Of a DNA stretch of 64,000 bases, positions 52,527 through 63,317 are shown piece by piece (the stretch's first letter is position 1; each line of letters begins with the position of its first letter). A program made the translations under genes and the position numbers. The DNA comes from an uncultured Gemmatimonadales bacterium. Its GTDB lineage: Bacteria; Gemmatimonadota; Gemmatimonadetes; Palauibacterales; Palauibacteraceae. Below the pieces are notes generated by a model. It was not told the origin of the DNA, did not search any database, and worked only from the letters and a program-made list of their open reading frames with translations. The DNA lies in contig CAMYMV010000008.1 of NCBI GenBank assembly GCA_947259585.1, positions 1 through 64,000 of the forward strand. Direction: 5' to 3'.

Positions 52527-54379
52527 CGGTCGATCTCCCCGAGCACGATGTCCAGGCTCGCGTTGACGGCCAGCACGTCGGCCACGAGCTCTCCCTCGAC
52601 CATGAAGGGGAGCGCGGCGAGGTTGATGAAGGAGGGACCGCGGAAGCGGCAGCGAACCGGCTTGCTCCCGCCATCCGAGACGAGCCCGACACCCAGCTCG
52701 CCCTTGGAGGCCTCGATCGAATACCACACCTCTCCCGCGGGCACCTGGATTCCCTCCATGACCAGCTTGAAGTGGGCGATCATGGAGTCGATCGATCCCA
52801 TCGCCTCGCTCTTGGGCGGCAGGACGACCGAGTAATCCTCGATGTCGATCGGTCCGTCCGGCAGCCGGTCGAGCGCCTGCTCGAGAATCCGCAGGCTCTG
52901 TCGCATCTCCTCGAACCGAACGAGGAAACGGTCGTAGGTATCGCCGTGCACGCCCACCGGCACGTCGAAGTCGTACTCCTCGTAACCCAGGTATGGCCGA
53001 GCCTTGCGCACGTCGTACGCGACCCCACTGGCGCGGAGGTTCGGACCGGTCAGGCCGAAGCTCACTGCCTCCTCCGGTCCGATCGCGCCGATGTCCTGCT
53101 GCCGCGAGATCCATATCGCGTTTCGCGTGAGCAGGCGGTCGACCTCCGCGAGCGTGTTGGGGAACGTCCGGACGAAGTCCCACGCCGCGTCCATCCAGCC
53201 GGGCGGGAAGTCCGCGAGCATGCCCCCGACGCGGGTGACCGAGGTAGTGACTCGAGCGCCGGTGTAGGCTTCGTGGAGGTTGTAGATCCGCTCGCGCTCC
53301 TGGAAGGTGTACAGGAAGACGCTGAATGCACCGAGGTCGATCGCGGTCGTGCCGATCCACAGAAGGTGGCCCAGGAGCCTGTTCAGCTCCGAGAGGATGA
53401 CACGGGCCACCTGGCAGCGAGGCGTCACCTCGATGCCGAGCAGGCTTTCGACGGCGAGGGCGTAGCCGATGTTGTAGAGCATCGGCGCCAGGTAGTCCAT
53501 CCGGTCCGTGTACGGGACCACCTGGTTCCACTCACGGTATTCGCACGTCTTCTCGAACCCGGTATGCAGGTAGCCGATGTGGGGGGTGCAGCGGAGGATT
53601 CGCTCGCCATCCAGCTCCAGGACGAGCCTAAGGACGCCATGCGTGGCGGGATGCTGTGGCCCCATGTTCAGCAGCATCGGCTTCCCCTCGAGGGCGTCCT
53701 GGCCTCCGACCAGCTCCTCCGGTCGGCGGTCCGGCGGTACGTCGAGCATTCCGAGCTCGTCCAGGGGCACGCCCGCCATCTCGAGCTCGGCCCGGGCGTA
53801 TACATCCTCCAGATCTCTCGAGAGGGCCCGGCGTGTCTGCTCCGAGCGGCTGAAGCGGCCGCGCAGGGGAAAGTCCTTCCGGAGCGGAAAACCCTCTTCG
53901 TAGTTCTCCGGCATGAGGATCCGCCGCAGATCGGGGTGCCCTCGGAAGGTGACCCCGAACATGTCGTAGACCTCCCGCTCCATCCAGTTGGCGGACTCCC
54001 AGAGCGGCGTGACGCTGCGCAGCTCCAACTTCTCCAGTGGGAGCTCGGCGACGACGCGCAGCTGGCGTCCGTGTCCCATCGACCACAGCTGATACCAGAC
54101 GCGGATCGGCCGGCCACCCCCGATGTCGACTCCCGTGACATCGACGAGAAGGTCATAGGCCTGCCCGGGAGCGGCATATAGGTACCGCAGGACCTCGAAG
54201 GCGCGCTCCGGATCTACTGTGACGACGGCCGTTCCGATCGCGTCCGTCTCGACACGGCGCACGGCGTCCTCGAACTCGCCGCGCAGAGCGATCACGGAAG
54301 CGTGGCTTTCCGGATCCTCTCCGTCGCGGCGGTGGCCGACGACAAGCTGGGGAGATACGTCCGCGGTAGCTCGGGTCAT
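52523..54379 (-). CDS. nuoCD: NADH-quinone oxidoreductase subunit C/D fusion
   Basis: A 618-residue fusion. NuoC (30 kDa) occupies about 1-200 with the signature [28 protein letters not shown]. NuoD (49 kDa) begins near residue 235 with [26 protein letters not shown]. It then has [21 protein letters not shown] and the C-terminal [36 protein letters not shown]. The His/Tyr pair of the quinone site (HPATHG) is intact. Start at ATG 54379, 10 bp after nuoB. Such fusion occurs in several lineages. Confidence 0.97.
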   Translation of the reverse strand: [618 protein letters not shown]

Positions 54380-54389
54380 CCGGATAAGG

Positions 54390-55112
54390 TCAGGAGTGCT
54401 CCAGGAGTCGTTCGCGGCGGTCGACCGGCCTCGCGACGGCCGAGGTCGCGGCAAGGCCGCTGACGCGGTTCTGCTTCGTCGAGTTGCCGAACGGTTGGGC
54501 GACGAGCTCGATGGCCTCGGGCGGCAGGTTGGGCCGTCCAACCGCCTCGGCGGCCTCCGAGCGGAATGCCGCGCTGCTCAACGTCTCCCCCTTGATCTTC
54601 TCCTGGATCATCATCAGGCCGTACGTCAGGCCCTCGGGGCGCGGCGGGCAGCCGGGCACGTACACGTCCACCGGCACGATCGTGTCGATTCCCTGCACGA
54701 TCGTGTAGTTGTCGAACATGCCGCCCGAGCTGGCGCACGCTCCCATGGAGACGCACCACTTGGGCTGAGGCATCTGGTCCCAGATCCTCCGGAGCACGGG
54801 AGCCAGCTTGTAGGTGACCCGCCCGGCCACGATCATCAGATCCGCCTGCCGCGGGCTGAACGACATCCGTTCCATGCCGAAGCGCGCGAGATCGAACTTG
54901 GAGCCGAAGGCGGCCATCATCTCGATGGCGCAGCACGCGGTTCCGAAGGGCATCGGCCAGAGGGAATTGCGGCGGGCCCAGTTGACGACGTAGTCCACGC
55001 GCGTCGTGAGCCAGTTCCTCGGAATGCCGGTGTCGAGCCGTTCGCCCTCGACGACCGGCAGGGAGCGTCCTGTCGTGATCCGCTCCGGCCCGTCGGAATC
55101 GCTCAGTCCCAC
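54390..55112 (-). CDS. nuoB: NADH-quinone oxidoreductase subunit B
   Basis: A 240-residue subunit carrying N2, the last [4Fe-4S] before quinone. The CC pair is in [14 protein letters not shown], the other Cys in [10 protein letters not shown] and [11 protein letters not shown]. The GTG at 55112, with GGGAG just upstream, overlaps nuoA by 10 bp. A C-terminal extension of about 65 residues ([18 protein letters not shown]..) is longer than common. Confidence 0.97.
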   Translation of the reverse strand: MGLSDSDGPERITTGRSLPVVEGERLDTGIPRNWLTTRVDYVVNWARRNSLWPMPFGTACCAIEMMAAFGSKFDLARFGMERMSFSPRQADLMIVAGRVTYKLAPVLRRIWDQMPQPKWCVSMGACASSGGMFDNYTIVQGIDTIVPVDVYVPGCPPRPEGLTYGLMMIQEKIKGETLSSAAFRSEAAEAVGRPNLPPEAIELVAQPFGNSTKQNRVSGLAATSAVARPVDRRERLLEHS

Positions 55113-55459
55113 TCGAGAGCTCCCTTCTTCCAGGCGTAGACGAGCCCGACACCCAGGACATCGAGGAAGATCACCATCGCGAGAAACCCTTCGAGGGGCA
55201 GATCTCGGAACACGACCGCCCACGGCAGGAGGAAGATCGTCTCGATATCGAAGACGATGAAGAGCATCGCCACGATGTAGAAGTTGACCGAGAAGCGCTC
55301 GCGCGTCCCACCCAGAGGAGGCATCCCGGATTCGTACGGGCTACTCTTTACGGCGCTCGGCCGCACCGAGCCGACCAGCTGGGAGAGACCGATGATCAGG
55401 GCGGCGTTCAGGATGCCGACGGCGCCCAGAATCACGATTCCGAGATACGATTCCGTCAT
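55103..55459 (-). CDS. nuoA: NADH-quinone oxidoreductase subunit A
   Basis: A 118-residue subunit with three transmembrane helices and the family motif [23 protein letters not shown] in the loop. [20 protein letters not shown] follows. It opens the 13-gene nuo operon, which runs to 41134. The ATG lies 56 bp after a candidate -10. Confidence 0.98.
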   Translation of the reverse strand: MTESYLGIVILGAVGILNAALIIGLSQLVGSVRPSAVKSSPYESGMPPLGGTRERFSVNFYIVAMLFIVFDIETIFLLPWAVVFRDLPLEGFLAMVIFLDVLGVGLVYAWKKGALEWD

Positions 55460-55476
55460 GCGGTCGTCGTCAGGAA

Positions 55477-55504
55477 AAGTGAGCCCTTGTGAAAAACTTC
55501 ACTT
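55477..55504 (-). promoter_or_regulatory. Nested inverted repeats in the nuo leader
   Basis: AAGTGA (55477-55482) and TCACTT (55499-55504) form a dyad. Inside, GTGAAAAACTTCAC (55489-55502) can form its own 5-bp hairpin with a four-base loop. The two hairpins share bases, so they cannot form together. They lie between the candidate -10 and the nuoA ATG. Confidence 0.4.
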
Positions 55505-55514
55505 GATGCCGGCG

Positions 55515-55544
55515 AAGATAGCGGGCGCCCGATCAGGCAGTCAA
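55515..55544 (-). promoter_or_regulatory. Candidate housekeeping promoter of the nuo operon
   Basis: TTGACT (55544-55539) and TATCTT (55520-55515) with an 18-bp spacer on the minus strand match the consensus 5 of 6 and 4 of 6. The -35 touches the start codon of the divergent hydrolase gene. Confidence 0.45.
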
Positions 55545-56410
55545 TGAAGCCGGTTTGCCGGCTTCGCATCGCCGAAGGGGCGACCGTCGTAAAGGTCACG
55601 GGATCCGGGCCGGCCGTCCTGTGCCTGCACGGCATCAGCGCGAATCGAACCACCTGGGATGCGATCGGGAGGCGCCTCGCGATCGGGTTCACGGTGTTCG
55701 CGCCCGACCTTCTGGGCAGAGGCGACTCGGACCGACCCGCGATGGCGACCTACCGCCTGGAGGACGAGGTCGGCCGCGCTGCAGACCTCGTTCGCCGGGC
55801 AGGAATCGAGCGCGCAGTGCTCGTCGGCCATTCTCATGGCGCGGCCATAGCCCTGGGCGTCGCCCGGCAGCTCCCGAGCGTAGCGGGCCTGGTGCTCGTG
55901 AACCCGGTGACGCCGTGGTCGAGACGCCCGCCCATCCTGTCTCTGCCCGGGCTGCGGCGGTCGCGGCTCGCCGCCGCCGCGCTCTCCCGCTTTCGGAAAC
56001 CGGTGACTCGCTATATCCTCGAACGCCGAGTGCTGGGGCCGGCGGTCGAGCTGGACGCGGACCTGGTCGAGAGGTACTCGGCGCCCTATGCCTCGGAGGA
56101 TCGCGCGCGGGCGCTGCTGGCGATCGTGACGGATTGGCACCCCGACGAGCTGCTCTCGTGGCTGCCCGTCGAGAGAATACCGACTCTGGTCCTGGCCGGA
56201 GCCCACGACCGCCGGATGAGGACCGCGGATACGGCGCGGCTGGCGGACCTCCTGGGCGCCTCGTACGTGGTGGCGGCCCGGGCGGGCCACGCGCTGCCGG
56301 ATGAGTGGCCGGATCTCGTCTGCGAGGCTATTCGCGAGGTCGCGGAGCCGCTCGGGCTTCCCTCCTACGACCTCCGAAACGTAGCGTCGAGCCTAACAAA
56401 GGAAGGCTGA
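55544..56410 (+). CDS. Alpha/beta-hydrolase-fold protein
   Basis: A 288-residue hydrolase. The oxyanion strand [14 protein letters not shown] is at 26-39, the nucleophile Ser97 in [10 protein letters not shown], the acid probably Asp in [10 protein letters not shown] near 224, and His in [10 protein letters not shown] near 253. A cap region is at about 130-190. The family covers esterases, lactonases and C-C hydrolases, so the substrate cannot be told. It is divergent from nuoA, with a very short shared promoter region, and precedes dcd by 7 bp. Confidence 0.9.
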   Translation: MKPVCRLRIAEGATVVKVTGSGPAVLCLHGISANRTTWDAIGRRLAIGFTVFAPDLLGRGDSDRPAMATYRLEDEVGRAADLVRRAGIERAVLVGHSHGAAIALGVARQLPSVAGLVLVNPVTPWSRRPPILSLPGLRRSRLAAAALSRFRKPVTRYILERRVLGPAVELDADLVERYSAPYASEDRARALLAIVTDWHPDELLSWLPVERIPTLVLAGAHDRRMRTADTARLADLLGASYVVAARAGHALPDEWPDLVCEAIREVAEPLGLPSYDLRNVASSLTKEG

Positions 56411-56417
56411 GCGGGGA

Positions 56418-56972
56418 ATGAGCATCAAGAGCGATCGGTGGATTCGCGAGAAGGCGATCAGCCAGGGCATGATCGAGCCCTTCGAGGAGAAGCAGGTCAG
56501 GACGGACGTGATCTCCTACGGGCTGAGCAGTTACGGCTACGACATGCGGGTAGCGGACGAGTTCCGGATCTTCCACAATGCCCTCTCGCCCGTCGTGGAC
56601 CCCAAGGCGTTCGACGAGCGCTCGTTCGTGGAGTATGAGGGGGATGTGTGTCTGATCCCTCCCAACTCCTTCGCGCTCGCGAGATCGGTGGAGTACTTCC
56701 GGATTCCGCGGGACGTGCTCACGCTCTGTGTCGGAAAGAGCACCTACGCCAGATGCGGCATCATCACGAACGTGACCCCCTTCGAGCCGGAGTGGGAGGG
56801 GTTCGTGACGCTCGAAATCTCGAACACCACGCCGCTGCCCGCTCGGATCTACGCGAACGAAGGGATCGCCCAGGTGCTGTTCTTCGAGTCGGATGAGCCC
56901 TGCCAGGTGAGCTACAGCGACAAGAAGGGCAAGTACCAGGCTCAGCGCGGCGTCACTCCGCCGCGTCTCTAG
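56418..56972 (+). CDS. dcd: dCTP deaminase
   Basis: A 184-residue enzyme making dUTP from dCTP. The signature [33 protein letters not shown] contains the catalytic Glu; SSYGYDMRV and the C-terminal [15 protein letters not shown] are also typical. I see no bifunctional dUTPase insertion. A SD-like GGGGAATG precedes the ATG, and the upstream hydrolase gene ends 7 bp earlier. It converges on the DUF423 gene. Confidence 0.97.
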   Translation: MSIKSDRWIREKAISQGMIEPFEEKQVRTDVISYGLSSYGYDMRVADEFRIFHNALSPVVDPKAFDERSFVEYEGDVCLIPPNSFALARSVEYFRIPRDVLTLCVGKSTYARCGIITNVTPFEPEWEGFVTLEISNTTPLPARIYANEGIAQVLFFESDEPCQVSYSDKKGKYQAQRGVTPPRL

Positions 56973-56985
56973 CCTGCCCTGCTAG
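56969..56985. terminator. Inverted repeat spanning the two convergent stop codons of dcd and the DUF423 gene
   Basis: CTAGC (56969-56973) pairs with GCTAG (56981-56985) across seven bases. Both stop codons (TAG) lie in the stem. It is short and without U tracts, so only a weak candidate. Confidence 0.25.
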
Positions 56986-57365
56986 CCTGGCCCGGCGACG
57001 TTCCGCCAGGCCGCCGCGACGGCAGCGAGCCAGCCAAGCAGGAGGCAGAAGCCTCCGATCGGTGTGATGGCGCCCAGCCATCGCACGCCCGTCAGCGCGA
57101 GCATGAAGAGGCTTCCCGAGAACAGGAGAGAGCCGGCCACGAAGAGCCAGCCGGACGTCGTCCACAAGGATCCCGGCCAACGGCTCATCGCCAGTGCAAG
57201 GACGAGGAGCGCCATGGCATGATAGAGTCCGTAGCGCGCACCCGTCTCCCACGCCGCCAGGAGATCCGGAGCGAGTCGGTCTCTCATGGCGTGCGCGCCA
57301 AGCGCCCCCGCCCCGACGCCGAGGAAGGCGAAGGAGGCCCCGATGGCGAAAAATGTTCGGCTCAT
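56982..57365 (-). CDS. DUF423 family membrane protein
   Basis: A 127-residue protein with four hydrophobic segments. The DUF423 marks GAGALGAHAMRDRL near residue 20 and YGLYHAMALLVLALA, and GALTPIGG-like AITPIGGFCLLLGWLA, are present. The function of this widely distributed family is not known. The ATG at 57365 is preferred because the first helix (FFAIGASFAFLGVGAGALGA) begins there; the frame extends 37 codons upstream. The 254-bp gap to 57620 has no gene. Confidence 0.9.
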   Translation of the reverse strand: MSRTFFAIGASFAFLGVGAGALGAHAMRDRLAPDLLAAWETGARYGLYHAMALLVLALAMSRWPGSLWTTSGWLFVAGSLLFSGSLFMLALTGVRWLGAITPIGGFCLLLGWLAAVAAAWRNVAGPG

Positions 57366-57562
57366 TGCCCTGAATCCCGCAGAATTCCCTGTACGACACG
57401 GCCGCCGAGGCGAAAGATACCCGGCGGGGGATCCGGGTGCGAACGGGCTTGGTGCCCGGATGTCGTTGATATCCACGGAGATGCGCCCGATCCAGGCGTG
57501 TCGGCGATGCCCCGGCGGTGCCGGCGAGGCAGGGGCACGGTATTGGCTAGGGATGACGGGGG

Positions 57563-57586
57563 CGGGCCGGCTCCCGGGCCGGCTCC
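57563..57586. repeat. Tandem 12-bp repeat
   Basis: CGGGCCGGCTCC occurs twice in direct tandem, 33 bp in front of the HD-GYP gene start. Each copy contains GCCGGC and may pair with the other. Confidence 0.5.
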
Positions 57587-57619
57587 TCGCAAACCAGATC
57601 AGGAGGCCTGTCTCAAGTA

Positions 57620-58966
57620 ATGGACGGTGATATGGTTACGGCACAGGAAGATCTTCCTCTCGTCGTAGCCCTGCTGTCGGGCGACGACGAACGCGATGAA
57701 TCCGTGCGCGAAGCCCTCAGTCGACTCGAGGCGAGGGTGTCGGTCGTGGCGACCGCGGACGCGAGCGAGGCTCGAGCCGCCGGCGGCGGCACGGCGGCCC
57801 TCTGTGTCCTGGATGCAGCCAAGGACCGGCTCTCGATCGAGAGCTTCCTCCGCGAGCTCGCAGATGTGCCGACCATCCTGCTCCTGGATGAGGCTCGAGA
57901 GGCTGACGCGATCCCGGCCGCCGTGGAGCACTGTCTGGCCTGGCCGTTTCGGGCCCGGACCCTGGCCGTGCTCTGTGAGGACCTGCTGGATTCCGTGGCG
58001 CCCTCGAGTGTCGAGGCCGCCGGGACCGAGGCTTCGGGTGAGGAAGCTCCCCGGGTGCCGATGAGGGCAACGTCCCTCTTCAAGAGCCGCGTATTGTACA
58101 CGGAGGCCTGCCGCTACGTGGAGAGTGTCCTGGCGGATGCCGCGGCCGGACGGAAGCCCAAGGTCGCCGAGGCGCGCATCCTCGCCGAGAGGATCCACAC
58201 GTCCCTGCTGCAGAGCAATCGCCTGATGCTGATGGCGCTGGAACCCTATGAGCGCTTCGAGCTCCCGGCGCACTGCGTCAACGTGGCGCTGCTGGCCGGG
58301 AAGATCACCATGGGCCTCGGCTGGGGCGTCGATCGAGTGCTCCGCGCGATACAGGCCGGTCTTCTGCACGACATCGGAATGGCCCGTCTCCCCGAGCGCG
58401 TGCTTCTCAAGGCCGGGAAGCTCTCGGAGGATGAGTGGCAGCTCGTCCGCCAACACCCAGAGCACGGCGCCGAGATCATCGGACGGCTCGGTGAGGGGTA
58501 CGAGTGGCTCAGGCTCGCTGTCGCGCAGGAACACGAGCGGATGAACGGACAGGGCTATCCGGCAGGTCTCTCCGGCGAGGATATCGACGGCCTCGCGAGC
58601 GTCATAGCCGTGGCCGATGTGTTCGAGGCGTTCTCACATCCGCGCACCTATCGCTCCTTGTTCACGACATATGAAGCCCTGGAACAGGTCGTGGGCCTGC
58701 GGGACGAGTCCCTCTCCGGGGACGTCGTGGCCGCCCTCGTGGACGAGATTTCCGCCTTTCCGCTCGACAGCTTCGTGATGCTGAGCACCGGCGAGATCGG
58801 CCGCGTGGTCAACACGAATCCCACGAACCTGATGCGTCCGGTCGTGCAGACGGTTTGGAATCCGATGTGGGAGCCACTGGCCGAGCCGCGCACGCTAGAT
58901 CTGGCGGAGGAGACGACCGTGTCGGTCACCCGGCCTCTTCACGAGACCGAGCTGCCGATCACGTAG
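57620..58966 (+). CDS. HD-GYP domain protein with degenerate receiver domain
   Basis: A 448-residue protein. Residues 10-125 have the fold of a response-regulator receiver, with Asp22/Asp23 and candidate acceptor Asp65 (CVLD), but the conserved Lys of KPF is Trp108 (AWPF). Residues about 200-380 are an HD-GYP phosphodiesterase: H218, HD at 250-251 (LLHDIGM), H279 and H282 (QHPEHG), H305 with the GYP motif 312-314 (HERMNGQGYP), and D333. It would degrade cyclic di-GMP or a related dinucleotide. AGGAGG at 57601-57606 is 13 bases before the ATG. A C-terminal region of 70 residues follows. Confidence 0.9.
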   Translation: MDGDMVTAQEDLPLVVALLSGDDERDESVREALSRLEARVSVVATADASEARAAGGGTAALCVLDAAKDRLSIESFLRELADVPTILLLDEAREADAIPAAVEHCLAWPFRARTLAVLCEDLLDSVAPSSVEAAGTEASGEEAPRVPMRATSLFKSRVLYTEACRYVESVLADAAAGRKPKVAEARILAERIHTSLLQSNRLMLMALEPYERFELPAHCVNVALLAGKITMGLGWGVDRVLRAIQAGLLHDIGMARLPERVLLKAGKLSEDEWQLVRQHPEHGAEIIGRLGEGYEWLRLAVAQEHERMNGQGYPAGLSGEDIDGLASVIAVADVFEAFSHPRTYRSLFTTYEALEQVVGLRDESLSGDVVAALVDEISAFPLDSFVMLSTGEIGRVVNTNPTNLMRPVVQTVWNPMWEPLAEPRTLDLAEETTVSVTRPLHETELPIT

Positions 58967-58984
58967 GGTACCGGCGGTACCCTA
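58964..58984. terminator. Perfect 21-bp inverted repeat holding both convergent stop codons (HD-GYP gene and sdhB)
   Basis: TAGGGTACCG, one base, CGGTACCCTA: a 10-bp perfect stem. Its outer triplets are the TAG stops of the two genes. It is placed as a bidirectional terminator, but there is no T-tract beyond either side. Confidence 0.5.
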
Positions 58985-59679
58985 CGAGCGGTCGGCCACG
59001 ATCGCCTTCTTGACCTCTCCGATCGCCTTGGTGATCTGGATCTCCTTGGGGCAGGCACGGGTGCAGTTGAAGACCGTGCGGCACCGCCATACGCCGTCCC
59101 TTTGCCCAAGGGCCGCCAGGCGCTCCTCCGACCCCTCGTCGCGGTCGTCGAAGATGAAGCGGTGTGCCTGGACGATTGCCGCGGGACCGATGAAGTCCGG
59201 ATTCGACCAGGCCGACGGACAGGACGTCGTGCAGGCCGCGCAGAGGATGCACTTGGTCGTGTCATCGTAGGCGTCCCTCGCCTCGACGGACTGGAGACGC
59301 TCACGATCCGGCGGGGCCTCGTCGTTGACGAAATAGGGCATGACGGAACGGTAGTGGCTGAAGAACCGATCCATGTCGACGACGAGGTCCTTGATGACCG
59401 TGAAGCCCATCAGCGGCTCGATCTTGATCTTCGAGCCCACATCGCCGATCAGCACCTTGCAGGCGAGCCGATTCACGCCGTTGATGCGGAGCGCGTCCGA
59501 GCCGCAGATGCCGTGCTGGCAGGAGCGCCTCAGCGTGAGGGTTCCGTCGAGGTGCCACTTGATGTGGTTGAGACCGTCGAGCACCCGGTCTGTCGGTTCC
59601 GCATCGAACTCGAAGGAGTCGAAGTAGGCGTCCTCCCGGGTCTCCGGCTGATACCGGTACACCTTGAACAATACCCGCA

Positions 59680-59680
<1 letters not shown>
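58982..59680 (-). CDS. sdhB: Succinate dehydrogenase iron-sulphur subunit
   Basis: A 232-residue subunit with three clusters: [2Fe-2S] in CQHGICGSDALRINGVNRLAC, [4Fe-4S] in CILCAACTTSCPSAW, and [3Fe-4S] with the last [4Fe-4S] Cys in CRTVFNCTRACPKEI. It connects FAD to quinone. The ATG shares one base with the sdhA stop. It converges with the HD-GYP gene. Confidence 0.97.
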
Positions 59681-61428
<1,748 letters not shown>

Positions 61429-61432
61429 CTGG

Positions 61433-61831
61433 TTACACCCCGCCCGAGTCGAACGTGAAGATGATGTAGGCGCCGGCCGAGATTAGAAGGAAGCCCAGCG
61501 TGTAGGCGATGCTCTTGAGCGCGAGCCGTCGGCCGGGTCGCTGCACGTAATCCTCGAGCACGTACCTGAGGCCGTTGAAGCCGTGCGCCATGGCAAAAAC
61601 GAGCAGGGCTAAATCGTACAACCGCCACAGCGGTCCCCATCGACCCTCCCAACGGCCCGCCACGGCGTTGAAGTCGATGTTCTCCACGCCGATCACGAAG
61701 TGCATCCAGAAGAGGTGGAAGACGGCGAGCCCGAGAAGGACCACGCCCGACACCCGCATGAAGAACCACGCCGATGCCTCGAAGCCGCTCCCCTGGGGCC
61801 TGCGGTGGCCGCCTCCGTCGCGCCGGCTCAT
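61433..61831 (-). CDS. sdhD: Succinate dehydrogenase membrane anchor subunit (SdhD position)
   Basis: A 132-residue protein with three transmembrane helices. It has the His-containing FHLFWMHFVIG and the MAHGFNGLRYVLEDYVQ motif (conserved G-R and D-Y), which bind heme/quinone. It overlaps sdhC by 4 bp and lies 4 bp before sdhA. The GTG/ATG choice is not in doubt. sdhC and sdhD names follow order only. Confidence 0.9.
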   Translation of the reverse strand: MSRRDGGGHRRPQGSGFEASAWFFMRVSGVVLLGLAVFHLFWMHFVIGVENIDFNAVAGRWEGRWGPLWRLYDLALLVFAMAHGFNGLRYVLEDYVQRPGRRLALKSIAYTLGFLLISAGAYIIFTFDSGGV

Positions 61832-62232
61832 GACAGCGACTCCAGGAAGCTACCGAACATGATCCAGGCCGCCGGCAGGAAGATGAGCAGGAAAACGACG
61901 AGCTGGACCACGATCAACCGGTCGTGCCGCTGTCTCTCCCAGCTCTTGGTGAAGAGGTCTTGCACGATGATCCGGAGGCCGTTGACGGCATGAAAGAGGA
62001 CCCCGAACAGGAGGAAGATCTCCATCAGTCGTCCGGGCGGAGAGGTGTAGAGCACCAGCAGATGCTCGAAGGCCGCCGGCCCGAAGGCCAGCAGGAAGAT
62101 GTCGACGATATGGAGGGCCAGGAAGAGAAGCAGCCCCAGCCCCGTCACCCTGTGCAGCGCCCACAGCAGGTAGCCGCTGCCGCCCCTATAGGAGAGCCAG
62201 CTGCGGGGGCCCAGATTGATGGGTTGGCTCAC
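61828..62232 (-). CDS. sdhC: Succinate dehydrogenase cytochrome b556-like subunit (SdhC position)
   Basis: A 134-residue protein with three helices. It shows the SdhC pattern: S-Y-R-G at the start, LHRVTGLGLLLFLALHIVDIFLL with the heme His, and FHAVNGLRIIVQD. It overlaps mdh and sdhD by 4 bp each. It anchors SdhAB and makes the quinone site. Confidence 0.93.
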   Translation of the reverse strand: MSQPINLGPRSWLSYRGGSGYLLWALHRVTGLGLLLFLALHIVDIFLLAFGPAAFEHLLVLYTSPPGRLMEIFLLFGVLFHAVNGLRIIVQDLFTKSWERQRHDRLIVVQLVVFLLIFLPAAWIMFGSFLESLS

Positions 62233-63167
62233 GACGAGGCCACGCCCTCGAGAGCCTCCATCGTCTCCTTGACCTCGGCCGCCGACCTGGCGAGCGCCGC
62301 CCGCTCATCGTCGGCCAGCTCGACCTCGTAGATCTCCTCCAGGCCCGCTCGTCCCAGCTTGCACGGCACGCCCATGAAGATGCCGTCGAGGCCGTACTCT
62401 CCCTGGAGCCAAACGGAGCAAGGCAGGACGCGTTTCTTGTCGCGCACGATCGACTCGCACATCTGCGTGACGGCCGAGGAGGGAGCGTAATAGGCGCTTC
62501 CGGTCTTCAGCAGCGCGACGATCTCGCCGCCGCCCTTCCGGGTTCGATCGACCAGCGCTTCGATCCGATCCGGCTCCATGAGTTGGTCGAGCGGAATCCC
62601 GCCGACCGACACCGAGCTGACGAGTGGGACCATGCTGTCGCCGTGACCGCCCAGAACGAGCGCCTGAACGTCCTCGACGCTCACATCCAGCTCGAGAGCG
62701 ATAAAGCTCCGGAAGCGGGCCGTGTCCAGCACGCCGGCCATCCCGATCACGCGCTCGCGAGGGAAGCCGGTGGCCTGCATGGCCACGAAGGACATGACGT
62801 CGAGAGGGTTCGTCACCATCAGGATGATCGCGTCTGGGCTGTAGGTCGCGATCTCTCGCGCGATGCCCTCGATGATCACGGCGTTCTTCGTCACGAGGTC
62901 CGAGCGGCTCATGCCCGGCGTCCGGGCCAGGCCGGCCGTGACGATGTAGGCACCCGACCCTGCCGTTCCTTCGTAGGACGCCAGGCCACTCACCCGGGTG
63001 TCGAATCCCTCGACCGGAGCCGACTCCCACTGGTCGAGGCCCTTCCCCTGAGGGAGTCCATCGACGATATCGACCAGGAGAACTTCTCGGGCGAGCTCGC
63101 GTTCCGCGATGCGCTGAGCTACGGAGGCGCCGACATGTCCGGCGCCGACTACCGTTATCTTTTCCAC
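62229..63167 (-). CDS. mdh: Malate dehydrogenase (LDH-like type)
   Basis: A 312-residue NAD-dependent enzyme. GAGHVGAS is at 8-15, and Asp33 selects NAD. The substrate Arg82 and Arg88 in ARTPGMSRSDL distinguish malate from lactate. His175 in GGHGDSM is catalytic. It makes oxaloacetate. GTG start at 63167, preceded by GAGAGG. It begins the mdh-sdhCDAB run. Confidence 0.97.
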   Translation of the reverse strand: MEKITVVGAGHVGASVAQRIAERELAREVLLVDIVDGLPQGKGLDQWESAPVEGFDTRVSGLASYEGTAGSGAYIVTAGLARTPGMSRSDLVTKNAVIIEGIAREIATYSPDAIILMVTNPLDVMSFVAMQATGFPRERVIGMAGVLDTARFRSFIALELDVSVEDVQALVLGGHGDSMVPLVSSVSVGGIPLDQLMEPDRIEALVDRTRKGGGEIVALLKTGSAYYAPSSAVTQMCESIVRDKKRVLPCSVWLQGEYGLDGIFMGVPCKLGRAGLEEIYEVELADDERAALARSAAEVKETMEALEGVASS

Positions 63168-63251
63168 GCGCGCCTCTCTTTTGCTTGCGGCCGTCGAGGG
63201 GCTTCGGTGAGTCCTGGAGGGTCGTGAGGTGTGGACCGTTGGCAGGAAAAA

Positions 63252-63279
63252 GTTATCGCCGTCGCGGCGGCGAGCGCAA
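63252..63279 (-). promoter_or_regulatory. Candidate promoter for the mdh-sdh run
   Basis: TTGCGC (63279-63274) and GATAAC (63257-63252) on the minus strand, spacer 16 bp; matches 3 and 4 of 6. It lies in the 150-bp gap upstream of mdh and gives an 80-nt leader. It is a weak consensus match. Confidence 0.3.
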
Positions 63280-63317
63280 TGTCGGAAGCGCCCGGCTTTC
63301 GGTTCTCGAGCTCCCCC

